Positions 1 to 9,600 of a stretch of DNA of 37,241 nt are shown here, piece by piece. The stretch is from contig NZ_JAQMTY010000196.1 in NCBI RefSeq assembly GCF_028330765.1, positions 1-37,241 on the forward strand, written 5' to 3'. A program made the translations under genes and the position numbers. The notes beneath the pieces were generated by a model. It made no database searches. It saw only the letters and a program-made list of their open reading frames with translations, and was not told the origin of the DNA. Source of the stretch: Spirulina subsalsa CS-330. Its GTDB lineage: Bacteria; Cyanobacteriota; Cyanobacteriia; Cyanobacteriales; Spirulinaceae. Numbering within the stretch: position 1 is the stretch's first letter; every line of letters begins with the position of its first letter.

Positions 1-408
1 GCTAAGATGTGGTCTGGGATTAAGGCGGTTGATTTGATTGCGATTGAAGGTCAGGTTGTATGGTTGATTGAAGTCAAAGACTACAGGCGGCAGCAGCGGA
101 CAAAAACGATAGATTTAGCTGAAGAAGTAGCCAAGAAAGTTTTCTGTACACTTGCAGCGATCTTGCCTGCCAAAGTCAATGCATCAGACTTGTCTGAACA
201 ACAGTTTGCTGAAGCTGTGGCAAGGGGTCAACGGTTACACCTCGTTTTACATCTTGAGCAACCCAAAAAATCGTCAAAGTTATTTCCCCGTGCTATCAAC
301 CCTTCAAATGTGCAGCTTAAATTAAGAGGGATAATCAAGCCGATTGATCCACATCCAAAGGTCGTTGAATCGACTCACATGCAAGGTTTAGCATGGACAG
401 TTCGGTGA
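1..408 (+). CDS. PD-(D/E)XK nuclease-like protein, 5' end outside window
   Basis: The reading frame is open from the first base of the window to a TGA at 406-408, so the gene probably begins upstream; an in-frame ATG at position 7 is the first inside. Near the visible N-terminus the protein reads VDLIAIEG, then WLIEVKDYR. This is the D...ExK arrangement of the PD-(D/E)XK nuclease fold: an Asp, a hydrophobic strand, then Glu-Val-Lys. The rest is a helical and strand mixture with no further recognisable motif. I infer a restriction-endonuclease-like nuclease, perhaps defence or toxin related. The substrate cannot be told. It lies on the opposite strand from the Uma2 gene that follows and converges with it, 71 bases apart. 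The missing upstream part may carry the remaining fold elements. Confidence 0.6.
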   Translation, partial: AKMWSGIKAVDLIAIEGQVVWLIEVKDYRRQQRTKTIDLAEEVAKKVFCTLAAILPAKVNASDLSEQQFAEAVARGQRLHLVLHLEQPKKSSKLFPRAINPSNVQLKLRGIIKPIDPHPKVVESTHMQGLAWTVR

Positions 409-479
409 TGCTGAGTGAGACGCTACCCGGTGTAGTGCATGGGGATGCTGATGGGGGCGATCGCACCCACCGGCCAACG

Positions 480-1280
480 TTACGCCAAACTTTCCGGATC
501 AACCCCCAATTCGCGTAACTTCGCCATCAGTTGCTCATTCTTTTGGCGCTCTTGTTCAGCCTTAGCCTCCGCCTGTTCAGCCTTAGCCTCTGCCTGTTCA
601 GCCTTAGCCTCCGCCTGTTCAGCCTTAGCCTCCGCTTGTTTCGCCTGTTCCTCGCCATGGAGCAGCAGGCTACCCGTGGCATCCCACCAGCGCAACCAGG
701 GCAAATCCATATTTTGGTAAATGCCCGGCCAAATGCCCAATTCCACCTCCAATTCCTCAATGGGGAAACGTCCGCTTGGATTGGCTGGCATCAGGCGGTA
801 GCGATTAGATACCAATTGATACACCTCGACCTGAGCCTTTTTGACTTCATAGATCGCGTAATAGGCCGGGCGAATTGCGGTTTCATAGACCCAAAATTTC
901 CCCGTCCAAGGGGTCTTGTCCCGCTCTTCTGCTCCCGTCCCGGACACAAACTCAATCACAATCACCGGCGGCATAATCTCTTGCCACAGCACATAGGAAC
1001 GACGGGCTTGGCCGTCTAAGGTGGGCGGGACATTCGCCACATAAAACCAGTCGGGGGCTTCGGCTCCCCGTTGGGGTGGGTCTGTGATCCGCCAATAAAT
1101 GCCGCTGTCTTGACCGATGCAATAGTGACCATCGGGATGGACGCGATCGAGGACAGGACGAATCGATTCCGTTAACAAGATACTTTGGGGATGTTCCTGA
1201 AAATTCTTCACAAATGTACCGTCCTCACAGGGCAGTTGCGTGTGATCGGGCAAAGGGGTAAAGGATTCGCTAAAAACCAT
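480..1280 (-). CDS. Uma2-family (DUF820) PD-(D/E)XK endonuclease-like protein with C-terminal repeat coiled coil
   Basis: A 266-residue protein starting at ATG 1278-1280. The central region (about residues 60-190) has the Uma2/DUF820 pattern: a Pro-rich strand around PPVIVIEFVSG, in which E sits in the nuclease-core position, followed by KFWVYETAIRPAYYAIYEV, where the protein describes its own strand core. Uma2 proteins are extremely multiplied in cyanobacteria and have a restriction-endonuclease-like fold; their biological role is not settled. The C-terminus (about 212-255) is unusual. It is a run of AEAKAEQ heptads encoded by 21-bp tandem repeats and ends in ERQKNEQLMAKLRELGVDPE, a predicted coiled coil. 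It converges with the nuclease-like gene at the left edge. Three more Uma2 genes occur later in the window. Confidence 0.85.
   Translation of the reverse strand: MVFSESFTPLPDHTQLPCEDGTFVKNFQEHPQSILLTESIRPVLDRVHPDGHYCIGQDSGIYWRITDPPQRGAEAPDWFYVANVPPTLDGQARRSYVLWQEIMPPVIVIEFVSGTGAEERDKTPWTGKFWVYETAIRPAYYAIYEVKKAQVEVYQLVSNRYRLMPANPSGRFPIEELEVELGIWPGIYQNMDLPWLRWWDATGSLLLHGEEQAKQAEAKAEQAEAKAEQAEAKAEQAEAKAEQERQKNEQLMAKLRELGVDPESLA
555..638. repeat. four tandem 21-bp repeats inside Uma2 gene
   Basis: Four head-to-tail copies of a 21-bp unit run at 555-575, 576-596, 597-617 and 618-638, differing by only one or two bases. The unit is a multiple of three and encodes one AEAKAEQ heptad on the minus strand, so a gain or loss of copies would lengthen or shorten the coiled coil without breaking the frame. 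Confidence 0.9.
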
Positions 1281-1403
1281 GATCTAACCTGGATTGCGTG
1301 GTTCTATCGTAGCGCGGTATTTCTGACCAAATCGGATCGCGTGGGTCTTGAACTTGAGGGCAGTTGGGCAAGGCTGAATCCTTGTCCTGATTGTTTTCAA
1401 TGC

Positions 1404-1437
1404 TCAAGGCGGCCGGGGGTGAACTCGGCCGCCTTGA
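1404..1437. terminator. perfect 12-bp GC-rich stem-loop
   Basis: Bases 1404-1415 (TCAAGGCGGCCG) and 1426-1437 (CGGCCGCCTTGA) are perfect reverse complements around a 10-base loop. It lies 22 bases past the stop codon of the membrane-protein gene at 1459-1971 when read on the minus strand. There is no U-run after it on either strand, so it is a transcript-end stem-loop or weak terminator rather than a classic Rho-independent terminator. Confidence 0.5.
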
Positions 1438-1458
1438 TGCTTGAAAGGGGATTGCGGG

Positions 1459-1971
1459 TTAGGTGTGGTGCATCATTTCGCGGTAGCACCAGCGGACGAG
1501 GCTGAACCCGGCGATGAATTTGATCACTTCTAAACCCCAGTAGCTGAGTTGCATGGTGAGCATCGAGCCGGAGAAGGGGTTAGCGGTGGGGGCAAGCCAA
1601 TCGAGGTGGATGCCGACGCTGCTGAGGAGGGGGGTGAGGCCGTAGGTGTAGAGGAGGGCGATCGCAAACAACACCCCTGCCGCCACCACAAATAACCGCT
1701 CTTGATGCTGGGTGAGGCTATGGCTTGACCATAGAGCCAGGCAAGCGGTGAGGACACAGGCCGCGCAAATCAGTTCAAGATGATTGAAGGCTTCAAAGAG
1801 AACATATCCCGCACTAGCGAAATCACTTTGCATCATCATGCCAGAGACATAAAGGCTAGGAATGATAACACCATCAAGGAGTAAGCTCCCGCTCAACCAA
1901 AAGCCGAGGGTAAATAGAATGAGGGCGGGCCAATTCAGGCGAGAAAGAGAGGGAATAAGACCTGAGCGCAT
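1459..1971 (-). CDS. four-helix membrane protein, DUF4149-like
   Basis: A 170-residue protein from ATG 1969-1971. I see four hydrophobic segments: about 15-38 (ALILFTLGFWLSGSLLLDGV), 62-82 (NHLELICAACVLTACLAL), 92-115 (RLFVVAAGVLFAIALLYTYGL) and 140-162 (LSYWGLEVIKFIAGFSLV). A short cationic tail ends in MMHHT. Length and the pattern of a Pro-containing first helix followed by a soluble loop with FNHLE resemble the small DUF4149-type membrane proteins common in cyanobacteria; the function of that family is not known to me. It is a single gene on the minus strand downstream of the adenylate cyclase gene, separated by 67 bases. A strong stem-loop follows its stop codon. No partner can be inferred from context. 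Confidence 0.7.
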   Translation of the reverse strand: MRSGLIPSLSRLNWPALILFTLGFWLSGSLLLDGVIIPSLYVSGMMMQSDFASAGYVLFEAFNHLELICAACVLTACLALWSSHSLTQHQERLFVVAAGVLFAIALLYTYGLTPLLSSVGIHLDWLAPTANPFSGSMLTMQLSYWGLEVIKFIAGFSLVRWCYREMMHHT

Positions 1972-2038
1972 GATTAAGACCTTGAATGCATATAGGTTCA
2001 GCCTAGCTAATTTTAGGGGTCTTAAATGTCAATAATAG

Positions 2039-4111
2039 TTAAGGGGGATTTTGGGCGGGTTCAGGGTTTGCCGGGGGGCGGTGATCATGGAGTAAATAGG
2101 TATTCATTTGGCCTTTTCCTTTGATCGGAATCACACCCCGTGGGCTGAGAATATATTGATTTTTGAGCCGATGATAGATGGTTTCGGTGACTTGAATGTG
2201 ACCCGGTAGGCCTTGGGATTCCATGCGGCTGGCGATATTGACGGTATCGCCCCACAGATCATAACTAAATTTTGTTGTCCCGATCACTCCCGCCACTACA
2301 GACCCGGTATTCATGCCAATCCGGAGGTCAAAATGTTTCGGGGTGGTCTGGTTAATACGTTTAATAATTGTTTGCATTTCGAGGGCGACGGTGGCGATCA
2401 CTTCGACATGATCGGCGCGGGGGGTGGGGAGTCCGGCCACCATCATGTAGGCATCGCCAATGGTTTTGATTTTTTCGACACCGTATTTGGCACTCAAGGC
2501 ATCAAATTCTGAAAAAATGACGTTGAGTTGTTCAACGAGTTCAATGGGGGGGAGGTTGGCGGCGAGTTGGGTAAAGCCGACGAGATCGGCAAAGAGGACG
2601 GTGACTTCTTCAAAGCTGTCGGCGATGGTGGTGATCTGGGCTTTGAGGCGTTCGGCGATCGCTTGAGGCAAAATACTCAAGAGTAAATGTTCCGTTTTTT
2701 CCTGCTGTTGGCGCAGGGCCATTTCGGCTTCCTTGCGTTTAATGAATTGTCCGAGTTGGTTACCCGTGGCTCCCATCATTTGCAGTAAGTTGTGATCCGG
2801 GGGGAGATGTTCCTCCCGAAAAAAGGTCATCACCCCCAACATTTCACTGCCACTCTGTAACGGAAAGGCTAAGGCGGTATTCAAGCCGGACTGCACGATG
2901 AGGGATTGCGCCCCAAAGTCTGGATCGGTTTGCAGGGTTGTGATCCATTGAGGGCGACCGGCTGACCAGACGCGCCCGACAAACCCAACGCCTTCGGCAT
3001 TTTCCACGAGCACCATGCCCTGTAAAAAGGATTGAAACGAGGCATTAGGGCTGGACTCTACCCAAAAATCAACCCGCTGGAGCCGGGGGACGGGGGCAGG
3101 GCAGGGGTTGCCATCTTGATCCCAGGTGGTGTGTTCGAGGTCTTGGGCGATGGGTTTGCGCTCGTCTGTGGTGTAGGGAATCCAAAATTCCCCGACATCC
3201 CAGTTGAGGTTTTCGCCGATCGCTTGGAGAATGCGGTGGGTGGCGACTTCGAGGGAGATGGATTCGGAGAGGATGCGGGCGATCGCATATTGAGCCGCTA
3301 ACCGCTGCTGAGTGCGATGGCGTTCGGTAATGTCGCGGCCAATGTAGACAATATCTTGGGTGAGGCGGTGATCCGATTCCCCTTGGGCTTCGGTTTGGAT
3401 TAAGGAACAGGAAAACGCGACGTTGAGTTTAGCGCCCTGTTTGGTTTGGCATTCCACTTCGATATTGCGCGACAGGACTCCCTCGGTTTGAATGGTGGCG
3501 GTGAGTTCGGCAAAGAGAGGATCGGCATTCAAAATCAATCGTGACAGGGGTTGATCAATCAGTTCGGCTTGGGTGTAGCCAAAGAGAATTTCGGTGGCGT
3601 GGTTAATGGTTTTAATCGTCTGATCGGGTGTGGTGACAATCAGAGCATCCGCGATCGCCGTCACGATCCGATCAATGTAGTTTTTGGAAGCCGTTAACGC
3701 ATTGAGTAGCAAGTTCGACTCATTCGTACTCTGCACTAACACCTGTTCAAGGTGCATTTTTGCCGAGACATTCTCAATAAAAAGAATCAAATAGGGGTCA
3801 GCGGCGGCGGTGCTGGGGGTCGCCTGAACATGAAGATCTAAATAGAGATTTTGACCGTCGGCAGTGGTGCGCGTGATCCCGTTGAGGGCGAAATGGGGCA
3901 TCTCGTTGGCAGCGATCGCCATAAACACATCTTCGCACCCATACAGTTCCGGAAAATGATCCCGAATATCCGTGTGCAACAGCGGCACAGAGGTATCCCA
4001 CCAATGATCTAAACTCGCCGTCGGGGAATGATTCACAATCTGCCCAGCACCATCAAACACGACATAGCAAATATGGGGCGGCACAATCAATGTCTGATCA
4101 AAAACATTCAT
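2039..4111 (-). CDS. class III adenylate cyclase with N-terminal sensor, PAS and GAF domains
   Basis: This soluble 690-residue protein is predicted to make cAMP from ATP. Order: N-terminal PAS-like sensor (1-115), a helix, PAS (about 145-265, ending GRDITERHRTQQ), GAF (about 275-445), a signalling helix (EKTEHLLLSILPQAIAERL) and a class III cyclase domain (about 500-675). All catalytic positions are present: metal Asp509 (FADLVGFT) and Asp553 (KTIGDAY), adenine-selecting Lys549 and Asp618 (YDLWGD), and Asn625 and Arg629 (NIASR). The Lys/Asp pair argues for adenylate rather than guanylate cyclase. I chose ATG 4111 because the first residues then align with the start of the upstream GGDEF paralogue; an in-frame ATG at 4174 would overlap that gene by 56 bases. 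Neither start has a clear Shine-Dalgarno. It is the last gene of a probable GTPase-GGDEF-cyclase operon. Confidence 0.9.
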   Translation of the reverse strand: MNVFDQTLIVPPHICYVVFDGAGQIVNHSPTASLDHWWDTSVPLLHTDIRDHFPELYGCEDVFMAIAANEMPHFALNGITRTTADGQNLYLDLHVQATPSTAAADPYLILFIENVSAKMHLEQVLVQSTNESNLLLNALTASKNYIDRIVTAIADALIVTTPDQTIKTINHATEILFGYTQAELIDQPLSRLILNADPLFAELTATIQTEGVLSRNIEVECQTKQGAKLNVAFSCSLIQTEAQGESDHRLTQDIVYIGRDITERHRTQQRLAAQYAIARILSESISLEVATHRILQAIGENLNWDVGEFWIPYTTDERKPIAQDLEHTTWDQDGNPCPAPVPRLQRVDFWVESSPNASFQSFLQGMVLVENAEGVGFVGRVWSAGRPQWITTLQTDPDFGAQSLIVQSGLNTALAFPLQSGSEMLGVMTFFREEHLPPDHNLLQMMGATGNQLGQFIKRKEAEMALRQQQEKTEHLLLSILPQAIAERLKAQITTIADSFEEVTVLFADLVGFTQLAANLPPIELVEQLNVIFSEFDALSAKYGVEKIKTIGDAYMMVAGLPTPRADHVEVIATVALEMQTIIKRINQTTPKHFDLRIGMNTGSVVAGVIGTTKFSYDLWGDTVNIASRMESQGLPGHIQVTETIYHRLKNQYILSPRGVIPIKGKGQMNTYLLHDHRPPANPEPAQNPP

Positions 4112-4118
4112 AGATGGG

Positions 4119-5858
4119 TTAGCAGATGGATGACCAAAGCACTGCACAGTTTCGACCATGAGACTTGGCAGCATAGAGGGCTTGGTCAGCGTGCAAAATT
4201 AACGCTTGGGAGTCGCTGTAGGGTTGAGGCTGCTCCGTTGCCCCCCCCAAACTGAGGGTAACATGGTCTGTAATGGGAGAACGCACATGGGGAATTTGAA
4301 GATTAGCAATGGCCTGTCGAATATTTTCCATCAGATGCATTAATCCTTCTTTCTGGGTATTCGGCAACAACACAATAAATTCTTCGCCGCCGTAACGCGC
4401 CACCACATCCGCCGGTCGTTGCACGGACTTGCGGAGCATGTGGGCAATTTTGACCAGACAGCGATCGCCCTCTGGATGACCGTAATAATCGTTATACGCC
4501 TTGAAATAGTCCACATCGGCAAAAATAATCGAGAGCGACGTAGATTCCCGGATCGCCAATTGCCATTCTCGGCGTAAATGTGCCTCAAATGCCCGCCGAT
4601 TCGCCAACTGCGTCAACGCATCCGAATCCGCCTGAGCTTGCAGCGCCTCATTGGCCTGCTGCAACTGTCGATACAGTTCCGCTTGATCAATGGCAATCGA
4701 CACCTGATCCGCCAATTGCCGCAACAGATACAGTTCCTCCGAAGTCCAAGGACTGTGCGATCGCTGGATCACCAAACTGCCCCAAAATTGAGATTGGTTA
4801 AAGAGGGTAAAAATGAGATCTTGCTCCTCCCAGGGAATCGGAGGCGCGCAGTCATCACAATGCAGGGCTTGCAGGGTGAGATGGGAGTTGTGCCAATGGA
4901 GACGATAGCGATGGCCGATGTAATCATCCTGGCAATCGGGGCAGGCCATGTGCAACACTTTGCCCTGAATATGATTCTCCGCTTTGAGGATAAAGACGCG
5001 ATCGCAATGGAGCAACTGCTGCACCAACTGCACCGTCGTCTGCAACACCTGATCCAACTCCAGCGATTGGCGAATATTGCGCGTGATTTCCCCCAAGAGG
5101 CGATCGTGCTGGCTCTGGCGCAACATCCGCGCCTCCGTTCGTTTCCGCAATGTCACATCCCGCCCAACGCAGACATATTCCGGTGCCACCGAATGACCCA
5201 CCCTTAACTGCGTACAGGAAAACGCCACCATTAAACGCTCCCCCCGCCGCGTCACACAGATCACCTCCACATCCCGCCCCAACAGCCACACCGGAAATTC
5301 ACTGCGGGCCTCCTGACCTGTAATCACCCTCGGAAAATCCGCAAACAGGATGGTCAACGGTTGATGAAGTAACTCAGCCGCCGTCCAGCCAAACAATTCT
5401 TCGGTGGCCTTGTTCACATACTTCATCCGTCCGGCCGTATTCGTCACAATCAGCACATCACTGATCACCTGCATCACTTGATCAATGTAGCTTTTGGCCC
5501 TCGACAAGGTATAAAGAGCAAGCTCGGCCTCTTTCGCCACTTGACCGAGTTCCTGCTTCAGGATCATTTTTTCGGTGGTATCACACACCGTCACCAGTAA
5601 CTGAGGAGTTGTGGCCTGGGGATATGGCATCAGGGACAGGTCAAAATATCGAGAGGTTCGCTGGATACCTTCGATCTCAAAACGGGGGCATTCTCCCTGA
5701 ATAATTGTGATCATCAATTCTTCTAATCCAATTAATTCGGGTAAAACGTTCCGAATATCACCATTGAGGCGGGGTTGAATCTCTTCCCTGAGTAGATCCT
5801 GTAGATCGAGAGAAAGCTCTTGAATTTTCCAGTCAGAATCACAAATCAAGTAGTCCAT
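4119..5858 (-). CDS. PAS-GAF-GGDEF diguanylate cyclase with CxxC...CxxC GAF domain
   Basis: A soluble 579-residue protein predicted to make c-di-GMP. Order: PAS-like sensor (1-100), helix, PAS (about 115-240, ending GRDVTLRKRTEAR), GAF (about 255-395), a coiled linker (YRQLQQANEALQAQ) and GGDEF (about 410-575). The active-site motif GGEEF is intact at 490-494. RPAD at 481-484 lies exactly five residues before it, which is the product-inhibition I-site (RxxD). No EAL domain follows. The GAF domain contains two CxxC motifs, Cys306/309 and Cys334/337, which could bind a metal or Fe-S cluster or form disulfides; this is inference. The N-terminal sensor and PAS halves match those of the adenylate cyclase directly downstream (for example PRFEIEGIQRT versus PHFALNGITRT), so the two are paralogues with different outputs. 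It follows the GTPase gene by 32 bases, probably in one transcript. Confidence 0.92.
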   Translation of the reverse strand: MDYLICDSDWKIQELSLDLQDLLREEIQPRLNGDIRNVLPELIGLEELMITIIQGECPRFEIEGIQRTSRYFDLSLMPYPQATTPQLLVTVCDTTEKMILKQELGQVAKEAELALYTLSRAKSYIDQVMQVISDVLIVTNTAGRMKYVNKATEELFGWTAAELLHQPLTILFADFPRVITGQEARSEFPVWLLGRDVEVICVTRRGERLMVAFSCTQLRVGHSVAPEYVCVGRDVTLRKRTEARMLRQSQHDRLLGEITRNIRQSLELDQVLQTTVQLVQQLLHCDRVFILKAENHIQGKVLHMACPDCQDDYIGHRYRLHWHNSHLTLQALHCDDCAPPIPWEEQDLIFTLFNQSQFWGSLVIQRSHSPWTSEELYLLRQLADQVSIAIDQAELYRQLQQANEALQAQADSDALTQLANRRAFEAHLRREWQLAIRESTSLSIIFADVDYFKAYNDYYGHPEGDRCLVKIAHMLRKSVQRPADVVARYGGEEFIVLLPNTQKEGLMHLMENIRQAIANLQIPHVRSPITDHVTLSLGGATEQPQPYSDSQALILHADQALYAAKSHGRNCAVLWSSIC

Positions 5859-5890
5859 AAATGGAGATGGGATTGGCTAGAGAAAGAGCC

Positions 5891-6424
5891 TCATGGATCA
5901 GTTAAGATTGCAGTGGCTAATTGTTTAAAAATCACATTCACAGCTTGACCGGTTTTTGCAGAGGTGGCGTAGGTGTCAATCACACGCGGATTATGCCGTT
6001 GCAGTGCATACTTATCCAGAAGAGTTGCCAGGAGAGTGGGAGTCACCAAATCGGCTTTGTTGAGGGCAATGATGATGGTTCCTTTTGGGTTGATTTTGAA
6101 GAAAAGATCGACATGGTTTTGGAGATGAACGAGGGTGTCATCGCGTTTGACATCGGCAACGATAATCGCGCCTTTGGCCCCTTGGAGATAGCTCGGGGCG
6201 ATCGCTTTAAATTGGGTTTGCCCTTCAATGTCCCAAATCAACAGTTCCACTTGACGGGCAGCATTGTCGGCAGTGGCATCTACGTCTACTAGCTTCCGCG
6301 AGAGCTTCACCCCCACAGTGGACAGATATTCATCACTAAATTGATCATCGACAAACCGTCGAATTAAGCTCGTTTTTCCGACACTAAAATCTCCGACCAA
6401 ACAAATTTTTTTTGAAATCGCCAT
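5891..6424 (-). CDS. Ras/Rab-like small GTPase
   Basis: A 177-residue single-domain GTPase of the Ras superfamily. The G boxes are all present: G1 GDFSVGKTS (11-19), G2 Thr36 (STVGVK), G3 WDIEGQ (64-69), G4 NKAD (122-125) and G5 TSAK (154-157). Gln69 sits where Ras Gln61 assists hydrolysis, so intrinsic or stimulated GTP hydrolysis is expected. There is no C-terminal lipidation motif, so membrane recruitment would need a partner. I chose ATG 6424 because it leaves the usual few residues before the first strand (KKICLVGD); a longer form from TTG 6481 would add 19 unstructured residues. The upstream neighbour is the OmpA-type protein with a roadblock/longin-like domain, the kind of domain that binds or regulates prokaryotic small GTPases (as MglB does MglA). 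The downstream neighbours are the two sensor cyclases. Confidence 0.93.
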   Translation of the reverse strand: MAISKKICLVGDFSVGKTSLIRRFVDDQFSDEYLSTVGVKLSRKLVDVDATADNAARQVELLIWDIEGQTQFKAIAPSYLQGAKGAIIVADVKRDDTLVHLQNHVDLFFKINPKGTIIIALNKADLVTPTLLATLLDKYALQRHNPRVIDTYATSAKTGQAVNVIFKQLATAILTDP

Positions 6425-6501
6425 CAAGTTTTCTGATATTTTATGGGTTTTATGATTGGGTATGAGCGGGTTGACTGACAAAATTAGCCAGATCCCGGAA
6501 A

Positions 6502-6594
6502 GCCCTCACCCTAGCCCTCTCCCCTAGGGGAGAGGGAACTGGAAAAATGGATTGGCTCCCCTCGCCCTCTGGGAGAGGGGTTGGGGGTGAGGGC
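6502..6594. repeat. intergenic inverted-repeat element, copy 1
   Basis: A compact GC-rich element between the OmpA-type and GTPase genes. Its ends, GCCCTCACCC (6502-6511) and GGGTGAGGGC (6585-6594), are inverted repeats. Inside is a perfect 22-bp palindrome at 6515-6536 and a smaller hairpin with arms CCCTCT (6565-6570) and AGAGGG. A diverged relative lies at 29282-29357. It looks like a non-coding dispersed repeat; in the transcript it would fold strongly and might separate expression of the two genes. Confidence 0.8.
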
Positions 6595-6653
6595 GATCAA
6601 GTCAGTCAACCAGGGGTATGAGACTGATGTTAATGGAAAATCCGAGCGATTGA

Positions 6654-9600
6654 TCACGATTCTGCTTCAGGGGTGATCAGTTCAAAGCGGGCGCAACGAC
6701 TTAACCAGGCGGCTTCGGTTTTGGTGACTCCGGGGGGAGCTTCGAGGGTTGTGGCTTCTTCGAGTCGATCCGGATCAATCCCCTGGGCTGCGATCGCATC
6801 TTTGACCACCGCTGCCCGCTGAAACGATAACTCCCGGTTTTGATTGCGTTCGCCACTTTCATCCACATGCCCCGTAATCCGCACCCGGAGGTCTGGATTA
6901 TTGCGCAAAAATTCGCTGATCGGGACAATTTTATCAGCAATTTCTGTGGCATTGATCTCGGCGGAATCCCGATCAAAATAAATCCGACCCGCCAGGGCTT
7001 GGGGTAGCAGATCATCGGCATCCACTTGGGGAATACCCGGCAGGGCCTTGAAGGCTTCGAGAATGTCTTGGCGATCGCCGCGATCGCGGTAACTCCCCGT
7101 CAGCACCACCCCATCCGGATGATAGGACGCTCGAATATCAACACCCGGATAGCGATTGAGCAAGGCCGTCACCGTTTGGATCATCGTCGCCACATTGACC
7201 GGATCGGGCGGTGCAGCCACGATCTGAATATTATTCTCAACGGTACGATGCGGCGCGAGGTCTTGAGCGATCGCCCCCGCCCGCTCCTTAAACTGCTCCG
7301 ACGGCACACGCCCGCTCAGGCTCACCGCTTTCCCCTCCACCTCCGACACCAGAGGCGTATAGGCCACCCCATCCAACTCCGCCGTCATCGCCGCCGTAAT
7401 TTGACTAGATAAGCGATGATTAAAAAAGCCCCGCACTTGGAAATAAAGCCATGGCATCACAATCAACGCTGCGATCGCCCCCACCAACACCAACAGCGTT
7501 TTAGGCGATCCTCTCTTCTGCTTCTGCACCGTCGATTGGCCCAGCTTCGCCAGATTCGCCGACAACTCCTCCGGCACCGTATCCGGATCACCATCAAACT
7601 CCTCAATCAACGTGCCATACTGCTGCAACAATCCCGCCAACGTCTTCCGAATCTTCTTCACAAACGCCGCCGTCGGACTGCCCTTCACCACCACCGCTAA
7701 GTAGCAATACCCCGCCACCTCCAAAATAATCCGCGAATCGCCATACTCAATTTCACTGAGTTCGGAAATCGTCCCGGTTTGCGCAATGCAATCATTCACA
7801 AAACTCCGAATCGCCGTCAGCATCCCCGCCACCATATTCGATTCCAAATGATGCTCATGCTCCGGTTGTAATTCCGCAATCACCAGCCCCGACGCTTTAT
7901 GAATCAAAAAGATCGCCTGCACCGTCACCGGGATGGATTCTTGCAAAATCAACTCCGCTTCACTCACCCCCTGCATCCGGGCCCGGACTTTCCGGGTCAA
8001 CCCATCCACACTAAACGCCGTTTCCACCTTGGCATTAATCGCATGAATCGCCTCGCCCATATAACGCGACACCGTACTCCCAATCACGGGATAGAGCGCA
8101 TCAACCATCGAATCGCGTTCCAATTCAATTTGATTTTTAATCGCACGACCAATCGTCGGGCCCAGGGATGTCGCGATCGCATCCCGTTCAAGGCGCACCT
8201 GTTCCTGAATCGCTGAGGCCACCTCCGGGCCGATCGCTTTCGCAATCCGTTTAGGATTGTGCTGGATTTGCTGCTCAATGGCCAAGGGCACAAGATCCCC
8301 CAACGCCTTCGCCATCGCATCACGATTCTCATGGGCACGCTCAGTGATCATCTCATCCAAAATCGGCGTGGCCATAGCTCGTACCATGTCCTGAGACGTG
8401 CCCACCTTCATCTTGAGCAACTGCACCATCAACGGCACGAGGGGATTAATCATGTCCGTCGGCTCGTAGACCTGTTTTTCGAGGGCCGCCACTTTATCTT
8501 CAAGCCGGGCGAGAGCGCCTTCTTCAATGGCGATCGCTTCATCCAGGGGTGGGTTTGAGGCGGCCAGGGGTGCAGGTTCGTCCAGGGGTGGGTTCGATGC
8601 CGCCGCCGGGGAAACTTCTGGCGGGGGGGCGATTTCGGGGGGTTGGGGGTCGGGGGTTGCCTCTGACTCGCGAGGCGGCGGGGATTCGGAACTCGCTAAC
8701 CCTAACGAGGCCAGCAGTTCATCCGGATCGGGCCAGACGATGGGGTCAGCATCAGCCTCGTGGCTTTCGGGTTCCGGCTTGGCGGTTTTGGGGGTGGGAG
8801 GAGGGTTATTGTCGAGGAGAAACTGCCGAATGTCTTTGAGGGGGTCTTGAATGGTATCCGATGGGGCGCGAAAGAGTTCCGCGAGGGAGGCTTCTGCGGA
8901 TGGTTGGGATGGGGTTGGGGAGGCTTTGGGGGAGGATTGGGGGCGACGGGGCGGCGGCGGTGGCGGTTTGCGCAAGACGCGCTTGCGGACGGGGGGGGTG
9001 GGGGCAGCGGCTGGGGGCGTGGTGGGGGGCGAGGGGTTCATTAACTCGCGTAATTGCTGCTCTAGTTCGGCTTCGAGGGATTGCACACGGGAGGCTGAAG
9101 CGCGATCGCGCGGCTGAGACTGGCCATTTTGCAGGGACGGCGTATCGACTTCATTGGGCAAAATCATCGCCGCAAAATCTTGGAGGGCATACTCAATTTC
9201 CTCCTCAAAGCTTTTGGGCGTGGCGGGGGGGATCTCGTTGGCCTCAAATCCGTCCAATTCCTCAGAAGCCTCGGACGCGATCGCCTCTGGGGTGGGGTCA
9301 GGAGCCTCCGGTGCGATCGCCTCTGGGGTGGGATTGTCAAGGTGGGCAACTGGTGCGGGCGGTGCGTCCGATACCGGGCGATCGCGCTCCTCGGCCGCTG
9401 TGCTGTCCTCTAATTCGATGGGTGCGAGGGTTTCCGGTTCTGGGGTGGCTTCCGGTTCCGGTTCCGGGGGAGGGGTTGAGGTCGTGTGATCGCGCTCCTC
9501 AACTGCCGTGGGTTCCGGCGGGGGGTCCGGCTCTGTCCTTTCCTGGGCAACATCCGACGGTTCCCCAGCATGGCCATTCTCATCACCGTTCCCCTGGGTT

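Noticed and set aside
531-1019. Long plus-strand ORF rich in Leu, Ser, Phe over the 21-bp repeats
   Set aside because: It is the antisense shadow of the Uma2 gene; its low-complexity start is the reverse reading of the repeats.
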